From contig NZ_KE384008.1 of assembly GCF_000423345.1 (NCBI RefSeq), positions 624,857 through 688,856 of the forward strand: a stretch of 64,000 nt of DNA, in the 5' to 3' direction. Each line of letters starts with the position of its first letter. The first letter of the stretch is position 1. The notes under the pieces were generated by a model. That model worked only from the letters and a program-made list of their open reading frames with translations, ran no database searches and was not told the origin of the DNA. This document shows, in pieces, positions 52,212 through 60,358 of the stretch. Source of the stretch: Marinimicrobium agarilyticum DSM 16975 (GTDB taxonomy: Bacteria; Pseudomonadota; Gammaproteobacteria; Pseudomonadales; Cellvibrionaceae). The position numbers and the translations under genes are program-made.

Positions 52212-54004
52212 AGGCGAGCCCCTCCGGCCCGAAAATACTCAAGCCAGGATGCTTGTGACTCATGACATCGTCCATCGGGGCCCAGTACTTCCTGCAGCCG
52301 GGGCAGCGCCACCGTGGGCGATGGCCGAGGTGACGACGCGAACGGCGTCAGCAAACACACCGTTTCCGCCTCCAGTGTCAGCCCCGGGTGAGCGAAACAC
52401 ACACCGGCTCGTTGGGCCCAGGCAAACACTTCATCAGCGATGGTATTTCCCGCCCAGGCCGTGGCGTCGGGCCAGTGCAGTAAACACAGCGTCTCACCAT
52501 CCCTATTGAGGGTCTCAAGCTGAGTCAGCAGCCCAGGCAGCTCCGCCTGGTCCTGCAATGCAAAATTCGCTACTGCCACCCGCGTCACCTTAAGCCTGGC
52601 GGCCATTATACTCCCCAACGGCACCGGAAAGGGGCGCAACCCATCGGGCATGACCGGTTGACCCCCACTCGCCCGGTGCCACCAGCGAGCGGACTCGGCG
52701 TACACGCGGCGCAAGCCATAAAACTGGGTTCTCAAGTGGCTGGCCGTTTGTTGTGTCAGGGTATTAGCGCTCAGCCGGGCAAACGCCAGGGGTATCTCCG
52801 GCATCACCGTCATCAGCGCCTTGTGTCCATAATGGTGCTCCAGGCGCCGGGCAAACTCGGTATCCGCCTCAACCCGCACCTCATCCCAGTAGCCCATGCG
52901 CTCGAACACCGCACGGCGTACCAGCCAGGACGACGGGTTTAGCTCCAACATGCCCTGGTTCAGTTGCCAGGAGCCCATCATCTTAAACGGCTCCTGCACC
53001 CTCACCCAACGGCTCGCGCTGGCCATCAGGACCGTGTTACTCAGCAGCGGAGCAAGTTGCCGCTCCAGTTTTTGCGGGTGCGACCAATCATCGCAATCGT
53101 GGACTGTAACAAAGTCGCCCTGCGCTTCCCGGGCTGCGCGATTACGCGCACCGTAAGCTCCCAAATTGCGGGCATTGCGTAGCAGGCGAACACGGCTATC
53201 TCGCGCCAGGTACGTTTCTACTATCGCGGCGGTCTGATCAGTACTGGCATCATCCACCACCAACACTTCGAGGTTGCCCCAGGTTTGGTTCAACACGCTG
53301 TCCAGGGCGGTCGGCAGAGTTTGTGCGGCGTTATGGGCACACATCACGACACTGATCTTTACCCCGTCCTGGCGACTTAACTCACTTCGGTGACGGCCCT
53401 GTAGGTTATCCAGGCTCAAAGCTCGGCTTTTGTCACGCGCCACCAGTTCGTCCAGCCCTTGAGCTCGGTAAAGACGGTTCAAGGGTTCCAGCGTTGGCGC
53501 CGGGTCCCTATTTACCTCCAGCAGCGCCCGATTAACCGGATCGAGTTCCGATAATGACGTTTCGACACCGCATTTCTTCAACGCCAGCGTTTTTTGCCGC
53601 TCCCCGCCAGGCGCCGAAGCGTCTGCGAGCCAACCTCGAGCAGTGGCCAAATCCCCGTTGGCATAGGCCCAGAGCGCCAACTCCCAGGCTGCCCTCCCGT
53701 CACCACCTTTAGCGAGCGCTTCCAGCTCAGGTGCTGCGCGATAGGCGAAGCCCGACCAGAGTTGTTCACCCAAGCGGTCAACCAGCGTGTGTTGGGGAGA
53801 TTGAGGCAGATAGGGCGTTTTGGCGTTCAATGAGGGGCGACGGCCCTCGGCTCGACCATAGCGCAAGTAGTGCAACCGGGGGTTCATACCCGACGCTTTG
53901 ACATCCGGATAGGTAGCCAGATACCAGTCAGCATCCAGCGAAAGGGCCGCTCGCATCGCGCTGAGGCTTTTGAAGCCCCGTGTCACTCGTGCCAGCAACG
54001 CCAT
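52208..54004 (-). CDS. GT2 glycosyltransferase with N-terminal repeat, shorter paralogue
   Basis: A 598-residue protein with one locus-specific repeat near residues 21-60 (DADWYLATYPDVKASG then HYLRYGRAEGRRPS), a helical middle, and a GT-A domain (ISVVMCAHNAAQTLPTALDS, LEVLVVDDASTDQTAAIVE, FVTVHDCDDWSHPQKLE). It resembles the two larger proteins at 54482 and 60355 in the first 450 or so residues, but lacks their C-terminal GT-B half; the tail is short and different. ATG at 54004 follows the previous stop by one base; the longer frame runs into the 155-residue gene. Confidence 0.85.
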   Translation of the reverse strand: MALLARVTRGFKSLSAMRAALSLDADWYLATYPDVKASGMNPRLHYLRYGRAEGRRPSLNAKTPYLPQSPQHTLVDRLGEQLWSGFAYRAAPELEALAKGGDGRAAWELALWAYANGDLATARGWLADASAPGGERQKTLALKKCGVETSLSELDPVNRALLEVNRDPAPTLEPLNRLYRAQGLDELVARDKSRALSLDNLQGRHRSELSRQDGVKISVVMCAHNAAQTLPTALDSVLNQTWGNLEVLVVDDASTDQTAAIVETYLARDSRVRLLRNARNLGAYGARNRAAREAQGDFVTVHDCDDWSHPQKLERQLAPLLSNTVLMASASRWVRVQEPFKMMGSWQLNQGMLELNPSSWLVRRAVFERMGYWDEVRVEADTEFARRLEHHYGHKALMTVMPEIPLAFARLSANTLTQQTASHLRTQFYGLRRVYAESARWWHRASGGQPVMPDGLRPFPVPLGSIMAARLKVTRVAVANFALQDQAELPGLLTQLETLNRDGETLCLLHWPDATAWAGNTIADEVFAWAQRAGVCFAHPGLTLEAETVCLLTPFASSPRPSPTVALPRLQEVLGPDGRCHESQASWLEYFRAGGARL

Positions 54005-54005
54005 G

Positions 54006-54473
54006 TCAAGGCTTACCCGAACGCCCTTCACCCTGGCCAAACAACACAAAGTGCACCAGGGGGTTGATGCCTGTAGAGCGCACATCGGGGTAGTTGGCCC
54101 AGTACCAGCGCGTGTCGAAATCCGGGCCCGGATTCAGGCCTTGAGAGGCACCGTGCCGATAATAGTGTACCGCCGGGTCCCGCCGAGCCAGGCGGTTCTC
54201 CCTCAACTCCGGGTATTGGCGCAAATACCAGTCTCCATCAAAAAGCGCGGTGTTGCGCACCACCTGTACACCGCTTTGAGGCACGAGCGCCCGGTAACGA
54301 TCAAAATAACGCAGCCACCAGGGGCGGCGGGTAAACGGGTAGGTCGACTGGCGGCGCACAAAGCGGCGCAGCGGAGACGGAACACCGCGCAGCCGGTCGA
54401 TCTCGTCCTGCTGGCGCTCCAACTGTCGGGTGAGCGCTGCTATCGTTTCCACATCATGACTCATGAAAAGCAT
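54006..54473 (-). CDS. Small coiled-coil protein with two WY..YPDV repeats
   Basis: A 155-residue protein with no enzyme domain. Residues 5-29 are a heptad-like helix (IAALTRQLERQQDEIDRLRG), a basic aromatic linker follows (RRPWWLRYFDRYRALVP), and residues 78-118 and 119-151 are two copies of the locus repeat (FDGDWYLRQYPELRENRL and FDTRWYWANYPDVRSTGI). It is a clear paralogue of the 193-residue protein at 57780. The second ATG (54464) is an equally possible start. It lies between two glycosyltransferase genes with gaps of 1 and 8 bases. A scaffold or adaptor role is my inference. Confidence 0.75.
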   Translation of the reverse strand: MLFMSHDVETIAALTRQLERQQDEIDRLRGVPSPLRRFVRRQSTYPFTRRPWWLRYFDRYRALVPQSGVQVVRNTALFDGDWYLRQYPELRENRLARRDPAVHYYRHGASQGLNPGPDFDTRWYWANYPDVRSTGINPLVHFVLFGQGEGRSGKP

Positions 54474-54481
54474 CCATCTGT

Positions 54482-57196
54482 TTATCCCGTAGCCACCGGC
54501 GTTTTATCCAATCGCCGCAGGCGCTCGGCCAGCACCGAATAGTGCGCACGCTCGCGCACAAACGCCAGCCCTCGATTGGCGGCCTCCAGGTAGGCCGACT
54601 CATCGCGCCACAGTTGTTGTACCAGGGGCCACACCTGTCCGGGCTCGGCGTAGTGAGCGTAATCGCCAAAGGTTTCTTCAAACACCGGGGGCAAAATTAC
54701 CGGAATGCCTAGTCCCATGGCCTCCAGGACGGCCCGGCCAAATTCTTCAATGTAGCGCTCGTGCGGGTAGTGAACAAAAAAGTCCAGTTCCCCCAAAAAG
54801 TCCCGGGTACTCTCGGCAAAGGCGCTTACCTGCCAGTTATCCGGACGGCGCCCCAGGACATTCAGCGCGTAATCGGCGCCGCCGAGCAAGCGCACCTCAC
54901 AACCCTGATCCGCACAGTACGCCTGGGCCAGCGCCTGCGGTGACGAGGGCCACTTGGTGTAATGGTCGCGCGCGTGGCGGCCCAGTACCGGTTGGTCCCG
55001 CTCGGCGCCTCGCCAGTGCGGCTCGGCGACCTTCCAGGTGTCCACGTCCAACAATGGGCTCCACACATCGCGGTGCGGTGGCGGATAGCGTTCGTCGCTT
55101 TCCATCAACCGGCGCACCAATCCGGAAATGGGCACCCATATCGGTTCAATACCAAACAGTGCCTGTACATTGGCGTGAATCTGGCGCGGGTCGTATTGCG
55201 GGTCACCACCATCGGTCAGACGTGCCGCCATCTGGTTCACCAGAATCGCAAACTGGTCGGCGCGAATCTCCGGCACCGCGTCCAGCCGGTAGCGCAGCAC
55301 CACCGGGTAACCCACCAAAACCCGGTCAGTTTCAACCGCCTCTCCGGCCGCTAGAATATCAAACTCCCCTGCCCTGGCGCGCGCGCGCAGGCTGGCTTTA
55401 AGCGGCAAGGTGACATCCAGGTCCGCCCGGCGCCAGTGAAAAATCGCCACCTTTTTACCCAGCGCCAGGGCGGCATTGACGTAATTGATAGTCGATACAA
55501 AGGCACCGCCGTCCAGGTTGAAATCCGCCATCACCACCAGGTCGTAGCGCCGGGGCGTATCACGCCGGTCCACCTGCATCACGGAAGGGATCGGAAAGGG
55601 TCGCTGGCCGCCGGCCAACGGCAGTTTCAATGACTCGGGGGGCACACTTTCATGCCAGGCGCGGGCCGCTTCGCGATATTCACGCCGGGCGCCGTAAAAC
55701 AGCGTTTTGGCGTGAGTGACTGGCGTGCGAGTCAGGGAGCTATCCTGGTCCAACGCAAATGCCAAAGGCACGCCCTTGTGCAGCCGGACCACGGCACCCT
55801 CACCGTACACGGCTTTAAGCCGCAACATGAACTCAGAATCCGCACTGGTCCGAGCCAGGTCCCACTGCCCCAAGGCATCAATGGCCGACCGGCGGAACAT
55901 CAGCGAGGAGGTATTTTCCGAGGTAAGCGCCCCGTGGGCCCGAAAAGTACCGGTAAAGTACAGGTCCTCTCTCGCCCGCGCCCAATCGGTAATGGTGGCG
56001 ATAGCGTCCGGGTGATCGAGCAGGTAGCGCACCTGGGTTTCGAGTTTCTGCGGGTGCGACCAGTCATCGGCATCGTGCACGGTGACGAGCTCGCCCGAGG
56101 CCAAGCTCAGCCCATAGTTGCGCGCCGCGTAGGCGCCGCTATTCTGCGGCATCTGAAACAGTTTGATACGTGAGTCGGTAGCCATTAGCGCCTGAACCCG
56201 CTTACGGGTATCGTCAGTGCTGCAGTCGTCCACCACCAGAATTTCCAGGTTGGCCCAGCTTTGTGCCGACAAGCTGCGCAGCGCCGGTTCGATTTGGGCG
56301 CCCGCATTGTAAGCCGGCACCAGTATCGAAACTTTGCTGTGCTCCGCGTCTGACGCAGGCATTGCAGCGGCCATCACATTATCCAGGGCTAACGGCCGCG
56401 CCGAATCCCGCCGCTCGATGGGGCAAAACCCTGCCCGTTGCAAAATACCATTCAAGGCCGCCAAGCGCTGAGAGACCGCTGTGCCGGTGTGTGCACGCAC
56501 ATAGGTATTGCTCAATGCCAGGCGCAGGTCAGAATCCTGCCGCCCGACCACACGCCGCGCTGCCTGCACGCACTCGTAAGCCTGCGGCTCCGCGCCAAAC
56601 CGCACCAGGCAATCCGACTCCAGCAGCACCTGCTCTTTACTGTGGCGAATACCCGGATCGATATGGCGGCGTTGTGACAAATGCGCCAATGCCGTGGCGT
56701 AATCTTTATGAAACGCGGCCCAACGGGCCAGCGCCCAGAGCGCATCACTGCGCTCTTTCATACCCTCGGTGGGGGAAATCCGCTTGAGCCGCAACAGCGG
56801 CAACACCTCATCGGAAAAGCCCGCCCAGAGTTTATCTTCAAGGCGTTTGGCAGGCTGGCGAGCCAGGGGATGAGCAATCAACGCAGAGTCGGCGAGGCTC
56901 GATACCACCACCCGACTGCCAGTCGCACGGCCGCGCGTCAGAAAATGCCAAAGCGGATTCATACCGCTTTCGCACAACCCCGGATGCTGAGCAATATAGG
57001 CGCTGGTACTGAAACAGGGGCTGGGGTCGCAACCAAGACCCGCCCCATAGTTAGCGTAGTGCTCAAGCGCCGACAAGCCCTCCGGAATCAGAGGGCCGTA
57101 CTGCTCAAAATACCAAGGCTCGTCAACCAGCGTCGCAAAATCCTCCGATACGTTCTGCTGGCGGCGGTATAAATGCCTTAAAACACCAGAGAGCAT
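54482..57196 (-). CDS. Large dual glycosyltransferase (repeat, GT2, GT-B), paralogue A
   Basis: A 904-residue protein: two divergent locus repeats near residues 22-90 (DEPWYFEQYGPLIPEGLSAL then HYANYGAGLGCDPSPCF), a helical segment with TPR-like features (ALWALARWAAFHKDYATALA), a GT-A domain (VSILVPAYNAGAQIEPALRS, LEILVVDDCSTDDTRKRVQA, VTVHDADDWSHPQKLE), and a C-terminal GT-B-like half ending in EEFGRAVLEAMGLGIPVILP with an E(x7)E motif. So two transferase activities may be combined. The start at 57196 shares a base with the previous stop (TGATG); an ATG ten codons earlier is inside that gene. Very similar to the 885-residue protein at 60355. Confidence 0.85.
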   Translation of the reverse strand: MLSGVLRHLYRRQQNVSEDFATLVDEPWYFEQYGPLIPEGLSALEHYANYGAGLGCDPSPCFSTSAYIAQHPGLCESGMNPLWHFLTRGRATGSRVVVSSLADSALIAHPLARQPAKRLEDKLWAGFSDEVLPLLRLKRISPTEGMKERSDALWALARWAAFHKDYATALAHLSQRRHIDPGIRHSKEQVLLESDCLVRFGAEPQAYECVQAARRVVGRQDSDLRLALSNTYVRAHTGTAVSQRLAALNGILQRAGFCPIERRDSARPLALDNVMAAAMPASDAEHSKVSILVPAYNAGAQIEPALRSLSAQSWANLEILVVDDCSTDDTRKRVQALMATDSRIKLFQMPQNSGAYAARNYGLSLASGELVTVHDADDWSHPQKLETQVRYLLDHPDAIATITDWARAREDLYFTGTFRAHGALTSENTSSLMFRRSAIDALGQWDLARTSADSEFMLRLKAVYGEGAVVRLHKGVPLAFALDQDSSLTRTPVTHAKTLFYGARREYREAARAWHESVPPESLKLPLAGGQRPFPIPSVMQVDRRDTPRRYDLVVMADFNLDGGAFVSTINYVNAALALGKKVAIFHWRRADLDVTLPLKASLRARARAGEFDILAAGEAVETDRVLVGYPVVLRYRLDAVPEIRADQFAILVNQMAARLTDGGDPQYDPRQIHANVQALFGIEPIWVPISGLVRRLMESDERYPPPHRDVWSPLLDVDTWKVAEPHWRGAERDQPVLGRHARDHYTKWPSSPQALAQAYCADQGCEVRLLGGADYALNVLGRRPDNWQVSAFAESTRDFLGELDFFVHYPHERYIEEFGRAVLEAMGLGIPVILPPVFEETFGDYAHYAEPGQVWPLVQQLWRDESAYLEAANRGLAFVRERAHYSVLAERLRRLDKTPVATG

Positions 57197-57747
57197 CAAT
57201 CCGGTCGAGAGGCGGTAATTCGGCACGTCCGGGGGCCGCGCTCACCCTCCAAATACAGCTCTCCCTCAGCAAGGGTCCCCGTCATGGAAAGCCGTTTCAA
57301 ATCGTCATTCCCGGCCGTGTACCAACCTTCCATCACCACGGTGGTGCCGCTAACCTCCCCTCGCCACCACTCAAACCTGGCACTCAGCTGCGCGGGGACT
57401 ACCGTCCCGCCCTGAGTGGAATCGAGAAACGCCTGAACTTCCCCATTATCGTAGGCGACCATCCCCTCGCTAACGAGCAACTCTTTGTCCCGACTAAAGC
57501 CCTCCCAGCGATGCCAAGGGTCGCACTCGAGCTGGCCGGGCCACGCTGTAAAGTCCTGTTTGGATAAATCATCCACCGCGACAAATTTATCCCACACCTT
57601 GCCCTGACTCTCACTTGGCTTTTCTGTCGCTTCGCCGCCCATCCACTCGGGCAGCTCGCTACGATCCACCCTTTCCAGGGCATACCAAATCCCAACGCTG
57701 GCCGCCAATCCGGCAACAACGCCAATACCAGCCAATACTTTATTCAT
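57196..57747 (-). CDS. Membrane-anchored or exported protein, unknown
   Basis: A 183-residue protein with an N-terminal hydrophobic anchor (VLAGIGVVAGLAASVGIWYA) and a mostly beta C-terminal part with two cysteines (QLECDPWHRWEGF and GPRTCRITASRPD) that may form a disulfide, implying a periplasmic location. Tryptophan-rich. I recognise no family. It is coupled to the large glycosyltransferase that follows (TGATG), so it may be an accessory factor for glycan assembly or export. Confidence 0.7.
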   Translation of the reverse strand: MNKVLAGIGVVAGLAASVGIWYALERVDRSELPEWMGGEATEKPSESQGKVWDKFVAVDDLSKQDFTAWPGQLECDPWHRWEGFSRDKELLVSEGMVAYDNGEVQAFLDSTQGGTVVPAQLSARFEWWRGEVSGTTVVMEGWYTAGNDDLKRLSMTGTLAEGELYLEGERGPRTCRITASRPD

Positions 57748-57779
57748 ACACTACACACCATTCTGAATTCTATCGTTTC

Positions 57780-58361
57780 TCACTTAACTTGGTGGGGACG
57801 AATACGCCGCCCCTCATCGGCACCGTGGAGTAAATAATGAAACAAAGGGTTGACACCAATCGCCCTGACGTCCGGGTACTTCTCTAAATACCAGGCACTA
57901 TCAAAGTTCGGACCAGGGTCATACCCCTGAAAGCCGCCCTGCTTCAGGTAATGAAGCGCCGGGTTCGAGCGCGCCAACCGATCATTGGCAAGTTCGGGGT
58001 ACTGAGCCCGATACCAGTCAGCATCGAAAAATGATGATTCCGCGATGCGTCGCACCGCTCGCTGGGGGATTCGTTTCCGCGCTCGTCGAAACCAGCGGTT
58101 GTACCACGGCGTCACCGGAAACCGAGGCGTACTACTGAGCCGCTTAAAAGCCCGCAGAAACGGTGTTGACCGCCTCAGCGATTCCAGGTCCTGCCGCTGA
58201 AGCTCTATAAGCTGCGTCAAAGCACCCAATTCATCAAATCGAGTCGCCAGCGATATTTCTTTGTCCTCCAGCTCGGCCTCAAGTTCCCTGACCCGTTGCT
58301 CCAGGGTGCACACACGCAGGCTCTGTTCCGAAGGACTATCAATTTTGTCCATAAGCATCAT
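57780..58361 (-). CDS. Coiled-coil protein with two WY..YPDV repeats
   Basis: A 193-residue protein. Residues 17-64 form a coiled coil (LEQRVRELEAELEDKEISLA and onward), a basic linker is at about 66-106, and residues 112-152 and 153-186 hold two repeats (FDADWYRAQYPELANDRLAR and FDSAWYLEKYPDVRAIGV). Same design as the 155-residue protein at 54006. GAAGG lies just before a run of close ATG codons (58361, 58358, 58352), so the exact start is uncertain by three codons. No enzyme domain. Confidence 0.75.
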   Translation of the reverse strand: MMLMDKIDSPSEQSLRVCTLEQRVRELEAELEDKEISLATRFDELGALTQLIELQRQDLESLRRSTPFLRAFKRLSSTPRFPVTPWYNRWFRRARKRIPQRAVRRIAESSFFDADWYRAQYPELANDRLARSNPALHYLKQGGFQGYDPGPNFDSAWYLEKYPDVRAIGVNPLFHYLLHGADEGRRIRPHQVK

Positions 58362-58370
58362 CGCCTTCCA

Positions 58371-59405
58371 TCAGGAACCGGGCAACAAACTCCGGTAATC
58401 TGAAAAATCTTTACCCAAAATCAAGTCCTCAAAAAGCCGGGCCTGAGCTTTGACAAACAGATCGCCAAGTTTGCGGTCCCACACCTGATTGAAACTTGCC
58501 GCCACACCCGGCCGCAGCGTAAACTCGCCGAACCGCCAATCGGTGTCCGACACCAAAAAATCAATGCGCACATGCGCCCAGGGAATCTTTCGGCTGACAT
58601 CCTCGGCCACTTCGATCAATTTATGATCAAAAACGGGGGCCACATCTGCCTTCGCAGAATACTTTCCGGTATCAACCACGTCGCCATCAGCATTGAAAAA
58701 GCGATACTCACGCCCGTGCCAACGGTCAACCTGAAGAATCAGTCCAACCTTCCCGTAAAACGTATACATCTTGACATCAAACGTATCCAGAGGGCTACCG
58801 CTTGAGCCGACAATCATCTCCTCCTTCAGCCAGGCATCTTTAGCCACGCCCACCTCGGCCATCTCTCGCCGAACCGTCTCAAAAAACATTTGCGGCGACG
58901 AGAAGGTTCGATCGGAAAAGAAATCGTGCAATTCACCGCTGGGCAGCGTACGGACAGCATAAATACACTTCCCACCTTCCGCGTGAACCGGCTTGATCAC
59001 ACAAGGCTGGTCAAACGTCAATGTTTCCAGCTTGAGTGGGTACTCGGAAGCCGGAATCGGCAAACCAACGCGCTCCGCAAAGCGCACACTGTTCCCCTTG
59101 ACACTCACCACGCGCGGCGGCAATTTCTTTGAATTCTGAATTGCCCCCAGTTGCGCCGCTCGCTGCAACCGGTAAGAAACGGGCTGAGAAGCTTCGAAAA
59201 ACGTATTTTCAGTGTGGTTCAACCGGGGATAAAAATTAAACTGTTTCAGCGCTCTGACTGCCTCAGCGTCTTTATCTGACAGCAACTTTTTGCGATGAAT
59301 CGCCTTTACCGGTTTGCTCAGCGCCTGGTAACGCTCCGTAATCTCAGTAAGAATCCGTTCAACGTCTTCAATTGACTGCCCAACCTCTGACTTGAACAAC
59401 GCCAT
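58371..59405 (-). CDS. TupA-like ATP-grasp protein
   Basis: A 344-residue protein of the ATP-grasp type found in glycan loci and named after TupA of teichuronopeptide synthesis. CVIKPVHAEGGKCIYAV has the ATP-contacting lysine, WLKEEMIVGSSGSPLDTFDV and KMYTFYGKVGLILQVDRWHG form the central sheet, and HVRIDFLVSDTDWRFGEFTL carries the magnesium-binding acid residues. Family members probably attach amino acids or similar carboxylates to sugars, so an amide-linked substituent on the glycan is a reasonable inference. It starts one base after the upstream stop. Confidence 0.82.
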   Translation of the reverse strand: MALFKSEVGQSIEDVERILTEITERYQALSKPVKAIHRKKLLSDKDAEAVRALKQFNFYPRLNHTENTFFEASQPVSYRLQRAAQLGAIQNSKKLPPRVVSVKGNSVRFAERVGLPIPASEYPLKLETLTFDQPCVIKPVHAEGGKCIYAVRTLPSGELHDFFSDRTFSSPQMFFETVRREMAEVGVAKDAWLKEEMIVGSSGSPLDTFDVKMYTFYGKVGLILQVDRWHGREYRFFNADGDVVDTGKYSAKADVAPVFDHKLIEVAEDVSRKIPWAHVRIDFLVSDTDWRFGEFTLRPGVAASFNQVWDRKLGDLFVKAQARLFEDLILGKDFSDYRSLLPGS

Positions 59406-59406
59406 A

Positions 59407-60282
59407 TCACACCGCGCTCATAATTTCAGAAAACACGTCCGACGTTTCCGCCTGGAGATGCCCTTTCTCATGGGAAAACAGAATGGTCTTTACCCGCTTT
59501 CGGGATGTGGATTCATCCGGTGAGATCCCAAGCATTTTGCAGTACTCGGAAAAATGCTTTGTATAGTGGGACTTATCCAACACATTTTGCACTAACACCA
59601 ATCGATCTTTGGTCGTTCTCGGGCTCGCCAACAGATCAAAACGCTCCGCACTGGCTGTAAAATCAAACGTATCAAACGTTGAATTATGGCAGAATTTCAA
59701 GTAACGATTCACCAGACTTTTGTTATATTTTTGTAAGGTTACCTGAGGGTTAATGGCCACCGACGTTGCACCCGACAGGAAATCCTGCATCCTCAGAGAC
59801 GCAAAGCCACCGCCCGAGGAACCATAGAAAATGGTATTCTTACGCCTGACTCGCAAGTAACCCGCCAGCTCCTGCACCGTGTCAGCAATAAAGGGCAAAG
59901 GATCCTTGTCCCCTACCCCGATATACCACGCCAGGCCCAAGCGTTCATGCTCAAACAGGGCCGGGTCCGATACATACAGCACATGCCCCGGAAAACGGTC
60001 TGCCCACTTCCAACGCTGAAATACCGGCGGGTCCACTTTATCCCGGGCCGCCGCGCCGCTGAACAGCACAAACAGACGCTTGGCCTTGGGCTTTTTGGCG
60101 AACGCGAAATCATACCGTAAACCGTTATGCTCCCGAGTGAATATCACCCGATCGTCGTCGTTTTCTACCAGCTCAGGTCCAAATTCCGTACGGCGGTAAT
60201 CCGCCAGGTCGGTCACACCGACTTTTCCGGAAAAGCGCGGGACCTCGATGAACTTCTTTTTCCGTTTTAAAAATCCAAACAC
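59407..60282 (-). CDS. Alpha/beta-hydrolase-like protein of a glycan locus
   Basis: A 291-residue protein if started at GTG 60282. FYGSSGGGFASLRMQDFL has the nucleophile elbow GSSGG, preceded by a Rossmann-like strand (RLFVLFSGAAARDKVDPP) and followed by SVAINPQ, as in alpha/beta hydrolases; a histidine near the end (FSHEKGHLQAE) could complete the triad. Such proteins act as acyltransferases or esterases on glycans in some loci. The open frame extends to an ATG at 60342, but that part is the palindromic repeat 60298-60358, so I reject it. The GTG lacks a strong ribosome-binding site; start uncertain. Confidence 0.7.
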   Translation of the reverse strand: MFGFLKRKKKFIEVPRFSGKVGVTDLADYRRTEFGPELVENDDDRVIFTREHNGLRYDFAFAKKPKAKRLFVLFSGAAARDKVDPPVFQRWKWADRFPGHVLYVSDPALFEHERLGLAWYIGVGDKDPLPFIADTVQELAGYLRVRRKNTIFYGSSGGGFASLRMQDFLSGATSVAINPQVTLQKYNKSLVNRYLKFCHNSTFDTFDFTASAERFDLLASPRTTKDRLVLVQNVLDKSHYTKHFSEYCKMLGISPDESTSRKRVKTILFSHEKGHLQAETSDVFSEIMSAV

Positions 60283-60297
60283 ATCGTTACCACAAAA

Positions 60298-60358
60298 GTA
60301 GGGCACCCATTCGGTGCCAAAATTCCAACATCGAAACGGCACCGCATGGGTGCCCTAC
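60298..60358. repeat. Inverted GTAGGGCACCC repeat pair
   Basis: Left arm 60298-60318 and right arm 60338-60358 are reverse complements in 20 of 21 positions, with a 19-bp loop. It is a third variant of the GTAGGG family. The right arm, read on the minus strand, gives TAG as stop codon of the 885-residue glycosyltransferase (60355-60357). Confidence 0.9.

Noticed and set aside
60283-60342. N-terminal extension of the alpha/beta-hydrolase-like protein
   Set aside because: These codons coincide with the inverted repeat 60298-60358 and do not look like protein; the GTG at 60282 is preferred.
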